Shown: positions 38,121-48,593, counted from the first letter of the stretch. The stretch: 64,000 nt of DNA from Pseudomonas neustonica (GCF_003797945.1 NZ_RKKU01000006.1:1-64000); one strand, 5' to 3'. Numbers and translations are program-made. Notes: generated from the letters alone by a model not told the origin.

Positions 38121-38345
38121 TCAGACAGACAAGCGCTCCAGATTGAGTAGTTTCCCTTCATCAGTGAAGCTCAGCAAAAAACTGCCATGCACGCCACCAT
38201 GGGTCAGAAAGGGGCGCAGGTGGTGCGCCGGGAGACTAACCCGGCGCCCATCTCTGCTGTACATAACAACCCGCTCGGCGCGCCCCTGATACCAGGCCAG
38301 ATAGCGCTCCGCGGGTAACGCCAGATCGATAATCAGCTGCTGCAT
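38121..38345 (-). CDS. DUF2835-family protein
   Basis: 74 residues with the family look: a start of LIIDLALPAERYLAWYQGRA, RVVMYSRDGRRVSLPAHHLR, FLTHGGVHGSF and a terminal LLNLERL. The function is unknown. The start overlaps the gdhB 3' end by 13 bases, with GGGGAG inside gdhB just upstream, which implies co-translation. Genes of this family commonly follow gdhB in pseudomonads, as far as I recall. Confidence 0.85.
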   Translation of the reverse strand: MQQLIIDLALPAERYLAWYQGRAERVVMYSRDGRRVSLPAHHLRPFLTHGGVHGSFLLSFTDEGKLLNLERLSV

Positions 38346-41300
38346 GGCTCTCCCCGCACGTTTAACCGCGCAGCCTGAGCCAAATCGAGCAACTCGCGCA
38401 TGGCAACGGCAACCATCGGATAATCACCAGCACCTGCGCTCTTCAACTCGCCCAGCATGACCTGCCAGCGCGAGACCATTTGCTGATTCTGCTCCATCCA
38501 GGCGTCGACCAGCTCCTCTACCGGCACCGACTCATCCGCACTTTGCAAGGCCGCGACCGTCATGGTTCTTGCCTGCCAGTCGAGATCATCACGATAGCTC
38601 TCGCGTGCCAGCGCCTGCCAGTGGTTATCCACGACCAGATTGGACACCTGTTGATTGAACCAGGGCAACTGCAACTGGCTGCCAATGGCAAAGAACACCT
38701 GCGCCACGCGCTCCGGGCTCTGGCCGGTGGTATCAGCCGCTTCTACAATGCCCAGCAGCGTATAGGCGTGGCCGGTGCCAGCCACAACCCGCGCAATACC
38801 TTCGGGCACGGCGTTATCAGCATAGTGCTGATATCGCTCGTCCCACAGCCTTCTGATATCCCCCCCCAGCAACTGGTCGAAGCGCTCAGACAGGGCCTGA
38901 ACGCAAGGAGCGAAATGTGATACTTCACGCTCAGGCAACAGCTCGGTACGACGATTGCGAATAAACCAGCGCGTCGCCCGACGCCCCAAGCGCATCAGCT
39001 CGTCCATCAGTTCCAGCTGCACATCGGCCGGAATCTGATAATCCAGCTGTTCTATACCGGCAAAGTGCTCCTGTAGATGAAAAACATCGCGGGCAACGAT
39101 ATAGGCGCGGGCGATATTGCTCGGCGAGGCACCGGTAGACTGCTCCAGACGACGCAGGAAGGTGATCCCCATATGATTGACCAGGTTATTTGCCAGCTGC
39201 GTCGAAATAATCTCGCGGCGCAGCCGGTGGCCGAGAAGCGCCTGCTGATACTTCTTCAACAGCACAGTGGGGAATGCCGTCTCCAGCTCAGTCGCCAGAT
39301 ATTCGTCCTCTGGTACGTCGGACGCCACCAGCGCCTCTTTCAAATCAGCTTTCGAGTAGGAAATCAGCACCGATAGCTCGGCACGTGTCAGCCCTTTGCC
39401 GCTCGCCTTGCGCTCGGCCATCTGCTCATCATCAGGAATAAACTCCAATGCCCGATTAAGCTTGCCGCTGCTTTCCATTGCGCTAATAAAGCGCTGATAT
39501 TCACCCATGGTCTGGCTGGCCTGGCGCTGAGCCAGACTGATCGCCTGGGTCTGCTTGTAGTTGTTCCCCAGTACCAACTCGGAAACCGAGTCGGTCATGC
39601 TGGCGAGCAACTTGTTGCGTTGCTTGGCCGTCATGTCCTGGCTGGCCACAACCTCGTTAAGCAGAATCTTGATGTTGACTTCATGGTCAGAGCAGTCAAC
39701 CCCACCCGCATTATCGATAAAGTCGGTATTGACGGCGCCACCATTGAGACAGAATTCGATACGGCCCAGCTGCGTCATACCCAGATTACCGCCCTCACCT
39801 ACTACGCGGCAGCGCAGATCACGGCCATTAACGCGCAGGGTATCGTTGGCCTTGTCGCCTACATCGGCGTGCGTCTCACTGCTACCTTTGACGTAGGTGC
39901 CGATGCCGCCATTCCAGATCAGGTCGACCGGCGCTTTGAGCAACTGATGAATCAGCTCGGTCGGCGTCAGCTTCTCGGCCTTGATGTCGAACAGCTCCCG
40001 CATCTGCGGCGTCAGCGTGATCTGCTTGAGACTGCGGGCAAAGAGACCGCCACCCTGAGAAATCAGGCTGGCGTCATAGTCGGCCCAGCTTGAGCGCGGC
40101 AGATCAAACAACCGCTGACGTTCCACAAAGCTGCTCTCAGTGTCCGGATTGGGGTCGATAAAAATGTGTTGATGGTTAAAGGCGGCGACCAGCTTCAGCT
40201 GACGCGACAACAGCATACCGTTACCGAAGACATCGCCCGCCATATCGCCCACACCGATAACCGTAATCGGATCGGTCTGCACATTGACGCCCAGCTCGCG
40301 GAAGTGACGCTGTACCGAGACCCAGGCACCTTTAGCGGTAATGCCCATCTTCTTGTGGTCGTAGCCAGCAGAGCCACCGGAGGCAAAAGCGTCCCCCAGC
40401 CAGAAACCGTAGCCCGCAGCAATGCCATTGGCGATATCGGAGAAGGTCGCAGTGCCCTTGTCCGCGGCAACCACCAGGTAGGGGTCGTCTGCGTCATGAC
40501 GCACCACGTTAACGGGCGGCACGACCTCACCATCGACCAAGTTATCGGTCAGATCGAGCAGGCCCTGGATGAACATCTTGTAACAGGCAATTGCCTCCTG
40601 TTGCACTTCATCCCGTGAGCCGCCCACCGGTAGCCGCCGTGGTACGAAACCGCCCTTGGCGCCGACCGGCACAATAACCGCGTTCTTCACTTGCTGCGCT
40701 TTGACCAGGCCCAGCACCTCGGTACGATAGTCTTCTTCCCGGTCGGACCAGCGTAGACCACCACGGGCAACTTTACCGCCACGCAGATGCACCCCTTCTA
40801 CCCTGGGTGAGTACACGAACACCTCAAACATCGGCCGTGGCAATGGCAACTCGGGGATCGCCGAGGGATCAAACTTCAGGCTCAAATAGTCCTTGGTCTC
40901 ACCCTCCGCATCCGGCTGATAATAGTTGGTGCGCAGCGTTGCCTTGATCAGGTCGAGGTAGCGCCGCAGGATGCGATCTTCATTAAGCACTGCCACGTTG
41001 TCCAGGGCATTGAGAATCGCCTGCTCCAATTTATGCTGCATCTCCTCCAGATCGGCAGGAGACAGCTTGCGAGCCAGATAAAAACGGGTGCGGAACAGTC
41101 GCACCAGTTCGCGCGAAATATCGGCATGCGCAATCAGAGTGCTGGCAATGTAAGGTAATTCAAAACCCAGACGGATCTGCTTGAGATAGCGCGCATAGGC
41201 GCGCAGCAGTGATACATCACGCCAGGGCAGACTCGCCAGCAGGACCAGACGGTTGAATGCATCGTTCTCTGCATGCCCCGCCCAGATTGCCGCAAAGGCT

Positions 41301-43204
41301 TCACGGAACAAGTCATTGGCTTCGTGGATATCCAGGCTGGCATTGGCCGCAAAGGTAAACTCAAAATCATGGATCCAGAAGCTTGGCCCACTGTCCTGTG
41401 CGATATGAAAGGGAAACTCACCCAATACCCGTAACCCCAGATTTTCCAGAATGGGGATTACGTCCGACAAGGGCAGCGGATCGCTTAGGTGATAGAGCTT
41501 GCAATGCAATACACCTGGCTTCTGCTCCAGCGGTTGATAAAAACTCATGGCCAGTGGCTGCTCAGCCGTGAGCCCCAACATGGTCTGTAAATCAACCACC
41601 CCGGTAGCCGGCGGAAAGCGATCACTGTAGCCAGCCGGGAAGCCCTCACCCAAGTGCGCCAGCACGTCAGTGGCGCGCGCCTCGCCCATGCTTTCCAGCA
41701 GACGATCACGGAACTCATCATTCCAGTTGCGGCATGCGCGCACGACTTCCTGTTCTATTTTCACGGGGTCTATGTCCAGCGTCTTGGTGGGGTCAACCCG
41801 CATTATGAATTGGGTGCGGGCCAGAATGGACTCGGAGAAATAAGTCCAGAACTCACTCTCGGTCGCTTGCAGGCGCTCCATCAATACCGACTGAATAGTC
41901 AACCGAATATCGGTGGAATAGACATCGCGCGGAACGAAAGCCAGGCAGTAATAAAAACGACCATAGTTGCCAGAGCGCAGGAACACGCGGATCTGATTAC
42001 GCTCCTGCATCTGCACTATGCTGATCGCAGTATCAGCCAGTTGCTCTACTGATGACTGGAACAGGTCATCGCGCGGCAACACCTGCAGCACCTGCTCCAG
42101 CTCTTTGGCCAGGTGGCTCTGTGGAATAAAGCCGGAAACTTCGCGCACATGCGCTACTTTACGACGCACATGCGGAATATTATCGACCAGATCAGAATAT
42201 ACTCGCGAGGTATATAACCCCATGAATCGGTGTTCAAGCAGCACCTTGCCGTCGGCATCGACTTCACGCAGGGAGACGTAGTCGGGATAGGCCGGACGGT
42301 GTACTCGACTCAATCGCGACGCCTTGGCGAAAGACAGCAATAACGGCGCCTGAAGATATTCAATTACCTCAACGGGCAAACCATCGAGCCCTTCATCACG
42401 CGGCTCCATGGCCAGCGCCCCCAGGCTTTTGCCTTCAATCAAGCCGAGGCGTTGCTGCGGCAAACCCTCATTGATCGCAAAGCACTCATAGCCCAGAAAG
42501 GTAAAATGGTTTTGTAGCAGCCACTGCAAAAAGGCGATGGTTTCCGTACGCTCTTCGCTGGAGAAATACTGGCCGCTGCGCTTTTTGAGGCCGCCAATAA
42601 GCGTTTCAACCTGCTTCTGCATCGCCGGAAAGTCGCGAACCGTCACGCGCACATGACTCAAGGCCTCTTTCAACCCGTTCTGCAGGGCGCGCAAATCTGC
42701 CGAGGTAGTGCAGCGATCGATTTCAATGTACATCAATGACTCGGTGCGTACGTCCGCCCCCTGGCTACCCGTTTCCAGCAGCGCCTGCAGATTACCCTGG
42801 TCATCGCGCTGCGTCGTCATGATGCTGTTCTGCAGCGTGTGGATGGCATAGCCCTGACGGGTCAATTCCATGCGTACCGAATCAACCAGGAATGGCAGGT
42901 CTCGATGCAGCACCTCGACGACCGTATGCGTGCTCTGCCAGCCATCCTGCTGCGTGTCGGGATTGAACACCTTTACTTTCATCTCGCCACCCTCGAAGTG
43001 CTGCAGGGCGCGCCAACTGGAGAGGGTGCAACCTAGCAAATCGTTATCCTGGCGCGCGCTGAGCTCTTCCAGCGAGGCGATACCATAAAAGTACCGACAG
43101 AATAAGCGAATGGCCTCCCGATCCTTTGTCTGCACAAGGGCTACCAACCGCTCCTGCAGTGTTTCGATAAAGCCCTGCTTGGTGCTGGCCATGATCAATG
43201 CCAT
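38333..43204 (-). CDS. gdhB: NAD-specific glutamate dehydrogenase, large 180-kDa type
   Basis: 1623 residues, as for P. aeruginosa GdhB. A long N-terminal regulatory region with ACT-like parts precedes the catalytic core near residues 800-1300: RGGKVARGGLRWSDREEDYR, GLVKAQQVKNAVIVPVGAKG, GYDHKKMGITAKGAW, GDMAGDVFGNGML and WNGGIGTYVK. A large C-terminal domain follows. It deaminates glutamate to 2-oxoglutarate with NAD+. AGGAGG eight bases before ATG 43204 fixes the start, and a second ATG lies 12 bases inside. The gene is divergent from the moxR operon. Confidence 0.96.
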   Translation of the reverse strand: MALIMASTKQGFIETLQERLVALVQTKDREAIRLFCRYFYGIASLEELSARQDNDLLGCTLSSWRALQHFEGGEMKVKVFNPDTQQDGWQSTHTVVEVLHRDLPFLVDSVRMELTRQGYAIHTLQNSIMTTQRDDQGNLQALLETGSQGADVRTESLMYIEIDRCTTSADLRALQNGLKEALSHVRVTVRDFPAMQKQVETLIGGLKKRSGQYFSSEERTETIAFLQWLLQNHFTFLGYECFAINEGLPQQRLGLIEGKSLGALAMEPRDEGLDGLPVEVIEYLQAPLLLSFAKASRLSRVHRPAYPDYVSLREVDADGKVLLEHRFMGLYTSRVYSDLVDNIPHVRRKVAHVREVSGFIPQSHLAKELEQVLQVLPRDDLFQSSVEQLADTAISIVQMQERNQIRVFLRSGNYGRFYYCLAFVPRDVYSTDIRLTIQSVLMERLQATESEFWTYFSESILARTQFIMRVDPTKTLDIDPVKIEQEVVRACRNWNDEFRDRLLESMGEARATDVLAHLGEGFPAGYSDRFPPATGVVDLQTMLGLTAEQPLAMSFYQPLEQKPGVLHCKLYHLSDPLPLSDVIPILENLGLRVLGEFPFHIAQDSGPSFWIHDFEFTFAANASLDIHEANDLFREAFAAIWAGHAENDAFNRLVLLASLPWRDVSLLRAYARYLKQIRLGFELPYIASTLIAHADISRELVRLFRTRFYLARKLSPADLEEMQHKLEQAILNALDNVAVLNEDRILRRYLDLIKATLRTNYYQPDAEGETKDYLSLKFDPSAIPELPLPRPMFEVFVYSPRVEGVHLRGGKVARGGLRWSDREEDYRTEVLGLVKAQQVKNAVIVPVGAKGGFVPRRLPVGGSRDEVQQEAIACYKMFIQGLLDLTDNLVDGEVVPPVNVVRHDADDPYLVVAADKGTATFSDIANGIAAGYGFWLGDAFASGGSAGYDHKKMGITAKGAWVSVQRHFRELGVNVQTDPITVIGVGDMAGDVFGNGMLLSRQLKLVAAFNHQHIFIDPNPDTESSFVERQRLFDLPRSSWADYDASLISQGGGLFARSLKQITLTPQMRELFDIKAEKLTPTELIHQLLKAPVDLIWNGGIGTYVKGSSETHADVGDKANDTLRVNGRDLRCRVVGEGGNLGMTQLGRIEFCLNGGAVNTDFIDNAGGVDCSDHEVNIKILLNEVVASQDMTAKQRNKLLASMTDSVSELVLGNNYKQTQAISLAQRQASQTMGEYQRFISAMESSGKLNRALEFIPDDEQMAERKASGKGLTRAELSVLISYSKADLKEALVASDVPEDEYLATELETAFPTVLLKKYQQALLGHRLRREIISTQLANNLVNHMGITFLRRLEQSTGASPSNIARAYIVARDVFHLQEHFAGIEQLDYQIPADVQLELMDELMRLGRRATRWFIRNRRTELLPEREVSHFAPCVQALSERFDQLLGGDIRRLWDERYQHYADNAVPEGIARVVAGTGHAYTLLGIVEAADTTGQSPERVAQVFFAIGSQLQLPWFNQQVSNLVVDNHWQALARESYRDDLDWQARTMTVAALQSADESVPVEELVDAWMEQNQQMVSRWQVMLGELKSAGAGDYPMVAVAMRELLDLAQAARLNVRGEPCSS

Positions 43205-43396
43205 GCTGCCTACCTCCTGATGTTGCGCCGTGGGTGTGGACTGCGAACCTGCATTCGGTCGCCTCGCTCGCCCTTGTGGGGCTTGAACCGGCGGGCCTGA
43301 ATTATTCTTGTCTCAGGCATAGTCTAGACCAAATGCATTTCGGTAAAGTGACGTACACTGACGCTGGTCAAGAAGAACAGGACACTAAAAATCCCA

Positions 43397-44356
43397 ATGA
43401 CTCACCGCGACTCACTGCTGCAGCTAAAAGCCTTTCTTGGGCAACACATCTTCGGACAGGAACATTTGATCGATCGCATGCTGATCAGCCTGCTAGCAGG
43501 CGGACATGTGTTAGTCGAGGGCGCGCCCGGTCTGGCCAAGACCAAAGCCATCAAAGCGCTTTCAGAAGGTATAGAAGCGGAGTTTCATCGCATCCAGTTC
43601 ACCCCTGATCTGTTGCCCGCCGACATTACCGGCACCGAGGTGTACCGCCCCGAGACCGCCACCTTCAGCTTCCAGCAAGGTCCTATCTTCCATCATCTGG
43701 TACTGGCAGACGAGATCAACCGCGCACCCGCCAAGGTGCAGTCGGCGCTGCTCGAAGCCATGGCTGAGCGTCAGGTGAGCGTTGGCCGCGAGACCTATCC
43801 GCTCCCCGAGCTGTTTATGGTCATGGCCACACAGAATCCCATCGAACAGGAAGGCACCTACCCACTGCCGGAGGCACAGCTGGACCGTTTCCTGATGCAT
43901 GTGCGCATCGGTTTTCCGGATGCCGCACTGGAACGACAAATCCTCCAGCTGGCGCGGGGCGAAGCGCGGGGTGATGAGCCAGTCATCTCCAGCAAAATCA
44001 GCCAGGCAAGCATTCTGGCGGCAAGACAGGAAGTGCTTGATATGTTCATGGCGGACGCCGTGGAGGAATATCTGATCCAGCTGATCATGGCAACTCGCCG
44101 GCCCGACCAGTACAACCCGCAACTGGCTGAATGGCTGGCCATGGGCGCCAGTCCGCGCGGAACCATTGCAATGGATCGTTGCGCACGGGCCCATGCCTGG
44201 CTAGCGGGGCGCGACTTTGTCAGTCCAGAAGACGTGCAAGCCATAGTGCATGACGTGCTGCGCCACCGCATCATGCTTAGTTTCGAGGCTGAAGCCGCTG
44301 GTATCGACACCGACCAAGCCATCAACCTGTTGATCGACTCAGTACCGGTGGTTTGA
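43397..44356 (+). CDS. MoxR-family AAA+ ATPase
   Basis: 319 residues. Walker A EGAPGLAKTKAI (about 41-52), Walker B VLADEINRAPAKVQSALLEAM, sensor 1 MATQNPIEQEGTYPLPEAQLDRF and a C-terminal lid with SPRGTIAMDRCARAHA. MoxR ATPases act as chaperones that work with VWA-domain proteins, here the two VWA genes downstream. It is first in a six-gene operon. AGGA lies about 14 bases upstream, so the ribosome site is poor. An alternative start is not obvious. Confidence 0.93.
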   Translation: MTHRDSLLQLKAFLGQHIFGQEHLIDRMLISLLAGGHVLVEGAPGLAKTKAIKALSEGIEAEFHRIQFTPDLLPADITGTEVYRPETATFSFQQGPIFHHLVLADEINRAPAKVQSALLEAMAERQVSVGRETYPLPELFMVMATQNPIEQEGTYPLPEAQLDRFLMHVRIGFPDAALERQILQLARGEARGDEPVISSKISQASILAARQEVLDMFMADAVEEYLIQLIMATRRPDQYNPQLAEWLAMGASPRGTIAMDRCARAHAWLAGRDFVSPEDVQAIVHDVLRHRIMLSFEAEAAGIDTDQAINLLIDSVPVV

Positions 44357-44359
44357 TCC

Positions 44360-45310
44360 ATGCCTGCTAGCCTGGACCCTGCCATCTATACCAGCCTGGA
44401 GGCGCTGCTGGCGACTCGTCGGCACTGCAATAAGCTGCCCTTGTTCAACCGTCCGGTGCGCAACGGGCGGCAAAGTGGACAGCAAAGCTCGCGCTTGCGT
44501 GGACGTGGTGTCGATTTTGATCAGGTACGTGCCTATCAGCCCGGCGATGACATCCGCAATATCGACTGGCGCGTGACAGCGCGAACGCAAAAGGTCCACA
44601 CTAAAGTATTCAATGAAGAGCGGGAGCGTCCGGTTTTTGTCATAAGCGAGCAAAGCCCCCGTCTGTTCTTCGGCAGCCAACGCTGCTTCAAGTCAGTGCT
44701 GGCTGCCGAAACCAGCGCACTGATTGCGTGGACGGCGCTATCGCACCACGACCGTGTGGGTGGCATGGTCTATAGCCCGGGCTCTTGTCATGAGGTGCGC
44801 CCCCGGCGCGACCGCAAGGCACTACTGCAATTACTGCACTTGTTAATCCAAGCCAACCACCAGTTACAACCAGGCCTGCAAGCGGATCCAGACGACGAAT
44901 CGGAACCGCTGAACCTTGCCCTGCGCCATAGCCGTGAAATTATTCGTCCAGGCAGCATTCTTTATATTATCTGCGATCACAGCGCGATAGATGGTCTGAA
45001 CCAGAGCCTATTGGTTCCTCTGGCCGGGCACAACGATATGGTCTTGCTGCCGGTTCTCGATCCTCTCGACAGTAGCCTGCCGCTGTTTGGACCTCTCGAC
45101 TTTGTCCAGGGCGAGGAGCGTATCACCATCAACACCCTCGAACCGGGCGTACGCGAGGCTTACGCTGAGCAATTTCAGCAACAGCAGCAGAGCTGGCTAA
45201 GACTGGCCCGCCGCCTTCGCTGCAGCCTGATACCTTTGGATACGCGGTTCGCCGCTCACGAACAGATGCGCGACACGCTCTCCGGACATCCACGCGGGGA
45301 AACCAAGTGA
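44360..45310 (+). CDS. DUF58-domain protein
   Basis: 316 residues. The DUF58 signature is present: LRGRGVDFDQVRAYQPGDD followed by IRNIDWRVTARTQ and FNEERERPVFVI. The family shares a VWA-like fold and nearly always sits next to MoxR. It starts three bases after the moxR stop and overlaps the next gene by four. No membrane segment is evident, so it is probably cytoplasmic. Confidence 0.92.
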   Translation: MPASLDPAIYTSLEALLATRRHCNKLPLFNRPVRNGRQSGQQSSRLRGRGVDFDQVRAYQPGDDIRNIDWRVTARTQKVHTKVFNEERERPVFVISEQSPRLFFGSQRCFKSVLAAETSALIAWTALSHHDRVGGMVYSPGSCHEVRPRRDRKALLQLLHLLIQANHQLQPGLQADPDDESEPLNLALRHSREIIRPGSILYIICDHSAIDGLNQSLLVPLAGHNDMVLLPVLDPLDSSLPLFGPLDFVQGEERITINTLEPGVREAYAEQFQQQQQSWLRLARRLRCSLIPLDTRFAAHEQMRDTLSGHPRGETK

Positions 45311-45768
45311 GCAGTCCGCTACAGGACGCCTTGATCCAGCCAGCGGCACCGCCTCCCATACCCTGGTGGCCACCGGCACCCGGCTGGATAGCACTCATGG
45401 TGCTACTGGTATTACTGCTGATTGCTCTGCCATTGCTCTGGCTTGGCCTGCGACGACGCTACAGGCAACGCATGCGCGCTCAGCGAATCATCTGGGAGGT
45501 ACCGGATAACCTCTCCGATCAGGCGTGGTTGGCGGCACTCAACACCCAGTTGAAGCGACAGCTTAAAAGTCGTGGCGAGCAGGATGCTACCAGACTGTTT
45601 GGCCCTGAGTGGGTGGACTACCTGTGCCAGGGCTACCCAAAACCGCGACCAGACCTGTTGCGTCCACTCGGTACGGGCTTGTATCAGCCCGGCAATGACA
45701 TGAGTTCCGGCGAGCGCCTGGCGCTGCAGCGTGAGCTATTGCGCTGGGTAAGGCATAACCATGTTTGA
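45307..45768 (+). CDS. DUF4381 membrane protein
   Basis: 153 residues. A Pro-rich N-terminus (IQPAAPPPIPWWPPAPGWI) leads into one membrane helix (about 25-45; ALMVLLVLLLIALPLLWLGL), followed by a basic stretch and a cytoplasmic helical domain. This arrangement fits DUF4381, the usual companion of MoxR/DUF58/VWA genes. It may tether the complex to the inner membrane (inference). It overlaps both neighbours by a few bases. Confidence 0.88.
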   Translation: MSSPLQDALIQPAAPPPIPWWPPAPGWIALMVLLVLLLIALPLLWLGLRRRYRQRMRAQRIIWEVPDNLSDQAWLAALNTQLKRQLKSRGEQDATRLFGPEWVDYLCQGYPKPRPDLLRPLGTGLYQPGNDMSSGERLALQRELLRWVRHNHV

Positions 45769-46756
45769 ACTGTACTGGCCCGCCGCTTTTTTATTGCTGC
45801 CGCTGCCCTGGCTGATGCGTTGGTTGTTGCCCGCTAGCAGACGTCCGGCAAGCGCGCTACACGTTAGTTTTCTACGTCGATTGAGCCAACTGCAAAGTAC
45901 CAATGCGGATCGCAGATCGAACTCTATGCAATGGCCGCTGTTGCTTATATGGGTTTTGATGCTGTGCGCAGCAGCCAGGCCACAGTTGCTTGGAGCTCCT
46001 CTGGCACCGAGCATTAGCGGACGTGACATGATGGTTGCGGTTGACCTGTCTGCCAGTATGGAGATACACGACATGCAACTGGATGAGCGCAAGGTCGACC
46101 GACTCACACTGGTGAAGCATTGGCTTGGCACCTTTATAGAAGGCCGTCGCGGCGACCGTATTGGATTGATTTTGTTCGGCAGCAACGCCTATGTACAAGC
46201 CCCGTTAACCTATGACCTCGACAGTGTCGCGCAGTGGCTGGAGGAGGCCTTTGTTGGCCTCACCGGGCGCGATACAGCCATCGGCGATGCCATTGGCCTG
46301 GGCATCAAGCGTCTGATCCAGCAGCCCGCCTCAAGCCGGGTAATGCTGCTGATAACCGATGGTGCGAATACCGCCGGCGAAATAGCGCCAATCCAGGCTG
46401 CACGGCTGGCTGCCGAGCAAGGTATCCGTATTTTCACTATCGGCGTAGGCGCTGACAGCATGCAGCAGGATGGTTTGCAAAGCGTCCTCAATGGTGATGT
46501 TGACCCCTCTATCGATCTCGATGAAACCACCCTGCGCAAGATAGCCGAGATCACCGGAGGCCTTTATTTCCGTGCCCGTGATAGCGCCAGTCTGGAGTCT
46601 ATCTACGCACGGCTTGACGAATTGGAGCCCAGTCTCCGCGCCGGTCGGCCTAGCCATGAAAGTATTCCGCTTTACCCCTGGCCACTTGCTGCTGCCTGGT
46701 TAATCAGCCTTGTGATGGCTTTGCAACAGGTACGGAGGCAGCGCCGTGTTACTTGA
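45761..46756 (+). CDS. VWA-domain membrane protein (BatA-like)
   Basis: 331 residues. Two N-terminal membrane helices, the second ending ...MLCAAARPQ, precede a von Willebrand A domain with an intact MIDAS DLSAS motif (MVAVDLSASMEIHD). TGRDTAIGDAIGLG carries the MIDAS Thr, followed by LLITDGANTAGE. A C-terminal helix comes near 308-325. BatA-type proteins form inner-membrane complexes with MoxR. The gene overlaps the DUF4381 gene by eight bases and the following gene by eleven. Confidence 0.92.
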   Translation: MFELYWPAAFLLLPLPWLMRWLLPASRRPASALHVSFLRRLSQLQSTNADRRSNSMQWPLLLIWVLMLCAAARPQLLGAPLAPSISGRDMMVAVDLSASMEIHDMQLDERKVDRLTLVKHWLGTFIEGRRGDRIGLILFGSNAYVQAPLTYDLDSVAQWLEEAFVGLTGRDTAIGDAIGLGIKRLIQQPASSRVMLLITDGANTAGEIAPIQAARLAAEQGIRIFTIGVGADSMQQDGLQSVLNGDVDPSIDLDETTLRKIAEITGGLYFRARDSASLESIYARLDELEPSLRAGRPSHESIPLYPWPLAAAWLISLVMALQQVRRQRRVT

Positions 46757-48593
46757 TCTGCTGCCCTTCAGCTTTAGCCGCCCCTGGTGGCTACTCGCGC
46801 TACTGCCCAACCTGTTCCTGTGCTGGTATCTGTTCCGGCATATGCAGAAACACTCAGGCTGGGAAGCACTGCTGCCAGCCAACTTGCGCAAAGCCTTGCT
46901 GCAACAGCAGCAAGGCCGGCGCTACGTAGGACGCTACCTGCTACTGGGCCTGTGCTGGACGCTAGCGCTATTGGCGCTATCCGGTCCGGCATGGGAGTCG
47001 GATGACGGCATAGAGCGCAGCGATCAGGGCGCACTGGTGGTCGTACTTCAGGTATCGCGCAGCATGCTTTCAACTGACCTTGCTCCAAACCGGCTTGATC
47101 AAGCTCGCCGCAAGGTGCAGGACGTCATGCGCAACTTTCCGGAAAAACGTGTCGCCCTGATCGCTTACGCCGGCAGCGCACATCTGGTCGCCCCGCTCAC
47201 CCATGATCACAGCACGCTGCTGAACCTCCTGGGCGCTCTGCACCCGGATATCATGCCAGTGCGCGGGCAGCAGGCTGATCAGGCGCTAGCGCTGGCTCAG
47301 CAGCTAGTGCGTGACCTCCCCCCCAGCAGCGCACAGGTCCTTCTATTAACCAATGGCCTGAACGACAGCGAACAAAGTCTCGCTGATGTCGTCACCCAGG
47401 ACTTGGGCCCGCGCCTGCGCGTCCTGGGGATAGGTACAGCCGATGGCGCACCGGTACCAATTGCCGAAGGTGGCTTCATGCGCGACGAGCAGGGTCGCAT
47501 TCTGTTGCCACAACTCGACGAAAGGGCCCTTAGCCACTTCGCCCATCGCCACGGCGGCGAATACGCCAGCCTCACATGGGATGATCAAGACCTCAACGCT
47601 CTGCTGGCAGATACGCCCGCAAGCGATCAGGTAGCAGAGCAGTCACAGCGTCAATGGCTCGATCAAGGCCACTGGCTGCTGTTATTGCTGTTGCCACTGG
47701 CCGCCATCGGTGCCAGACGCGGCTGGTTAGCACTCCTGCTGATCGCACTCTGGCTGCCGCCGCCAGCCTCGGCAATGGGCTGGCAAGATCTATGGCAACG
47801 CCCTGACCAGCAAGCGGCGAAACTAATGGCCGAAGGTAATCCGGCCGCTGCCGCACAGCGCTTTGAAGATCCGCAGTGGCAAGCCTGGGCACACTTGCAG
47901 GCCGGTGATTATGCGGCGGCCAGCAGCGCTTACGGCGCCTTGGCCGCCGCCGAGCCTGACAACCCTGAATATCATTTTGCGCAAGGCACTGCGCTGGCAC
48001 TAGACGCACAATATCAAGCGGCGTTAAACGCATTCGAGCAAGCCCTGATCAGGGCTCCAGAGCACACTGCCGCGCGACATAACCGCAAACGCGTTGAGGC
48101 CTATCTGGCCGAGCTGGAAAAGGCTGAACAGCAAGAGCAAGGAAAGGAGCAAGAACAACCTGGCGCGAGCGACGAGAGCCAGCAGCAATCTGACGACGCG
48201 GCCAATACCACCACTTCAGAGCAAGCTGTGACGACTGAAAACGATACGCCAAAAGCCGGCAGCGAACAGTCAGCCAGCGCCGGTAATAGCGCCACAGCAG
48301 ATCAGAATACGAGCGCCAATGCTGAAACAACACCGGGCACCACGCCAGATGGCCTGATGGCGCAAAATCCGGCAGCTAGCGAAGATGATGAAAGCCAGGA
48401 TGATGAAAGCCTGCTCGATAGCGCTCCCGCAGAGGGCGGCACTAGCGCATCTTCAATCAGCACAGGCTACAATGCCGAACAGCAGCAAGCGCTGCAGCAA
48501 TGGCTGCGCGATATACCCGACAACCCATCTGAATTGCTGCGCCGTAAGTTCCTTTATCAACACCTGCAACAACCCGATGGACGTCCTCGATGA
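46746..48593 (+). CDS. VWA plus TPR membrane protein (BatB/BatC-like fusion)
   Basis: 615 residues. Two N-terminal helices precede a VWA domain (about 90-290), a further hydrophobic block (about 302-340) and TPR repeats (about 365-455; YQAALNAFEQALIRAPEHTA). An acidic Gln/Glu/Ser/Thr-rich linker (about 455-575) and a short conserved end NAEQQQALQQWLRDIPDNPS follow. The first MIDAS Asp is replaced by Gln (VVLQVSRSM), so metal binding there is doubtful. TGxT is also not obvious. It combines what are two genes (batB, batC) in some bacteria. It overlaps the next gene by four bases. Confidence 0.9.
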   Translation: MLLDLLPFSFSRPWWLLALLPNLFLCWYLFRHMQKHSGWEALLPANLRKALLQQQQGRRYVGRYLLLGLCWTLALLALSGPAWESDDGIERSDQGALVVVLQVSRSMLSTDLAPNRLDQARRKVQDVMRNFPEKRVALIAYAGSAHLVAPLTHDHSTLLNLLGALHPDIMPVRGQQADQALALAQQLVRDLPPSSAQVLLLTNGLNDSEQSLADVVTQDLGPRLRVLGIGTADGAPVPIAEGGFMRDEQGRILLPQLDERALSHFAHRHGGEYASLTWDDQDLNALLADTPASDQVAEQSQRQWLDQGHWLLLLLLPLAAIGARRGWLALLLIALWLPPPASAMGWQDLWQRPDQQAAKLMAEGNPAAAAQRFEDPQWQAWAHLQAGDYAAASSAYGALAAAEPDNPEYHFAQGTALALDAQYQAALNAFEQALIRAPEHTAARHNRKRVEAYLAELEKAEQQEQGKEQEQPGASDESQQQSDDAANTTTSEQAVTTENDTPKAGSEQSASAGNSATADQNTSANAETTPGTTPDGLMAQNPAASEDDESQDDESLLDSAPAEGGTSASSISTGYNAEQQQALQQWLRDIPDNPSELLRRKFLYQHLQQPDGRPR

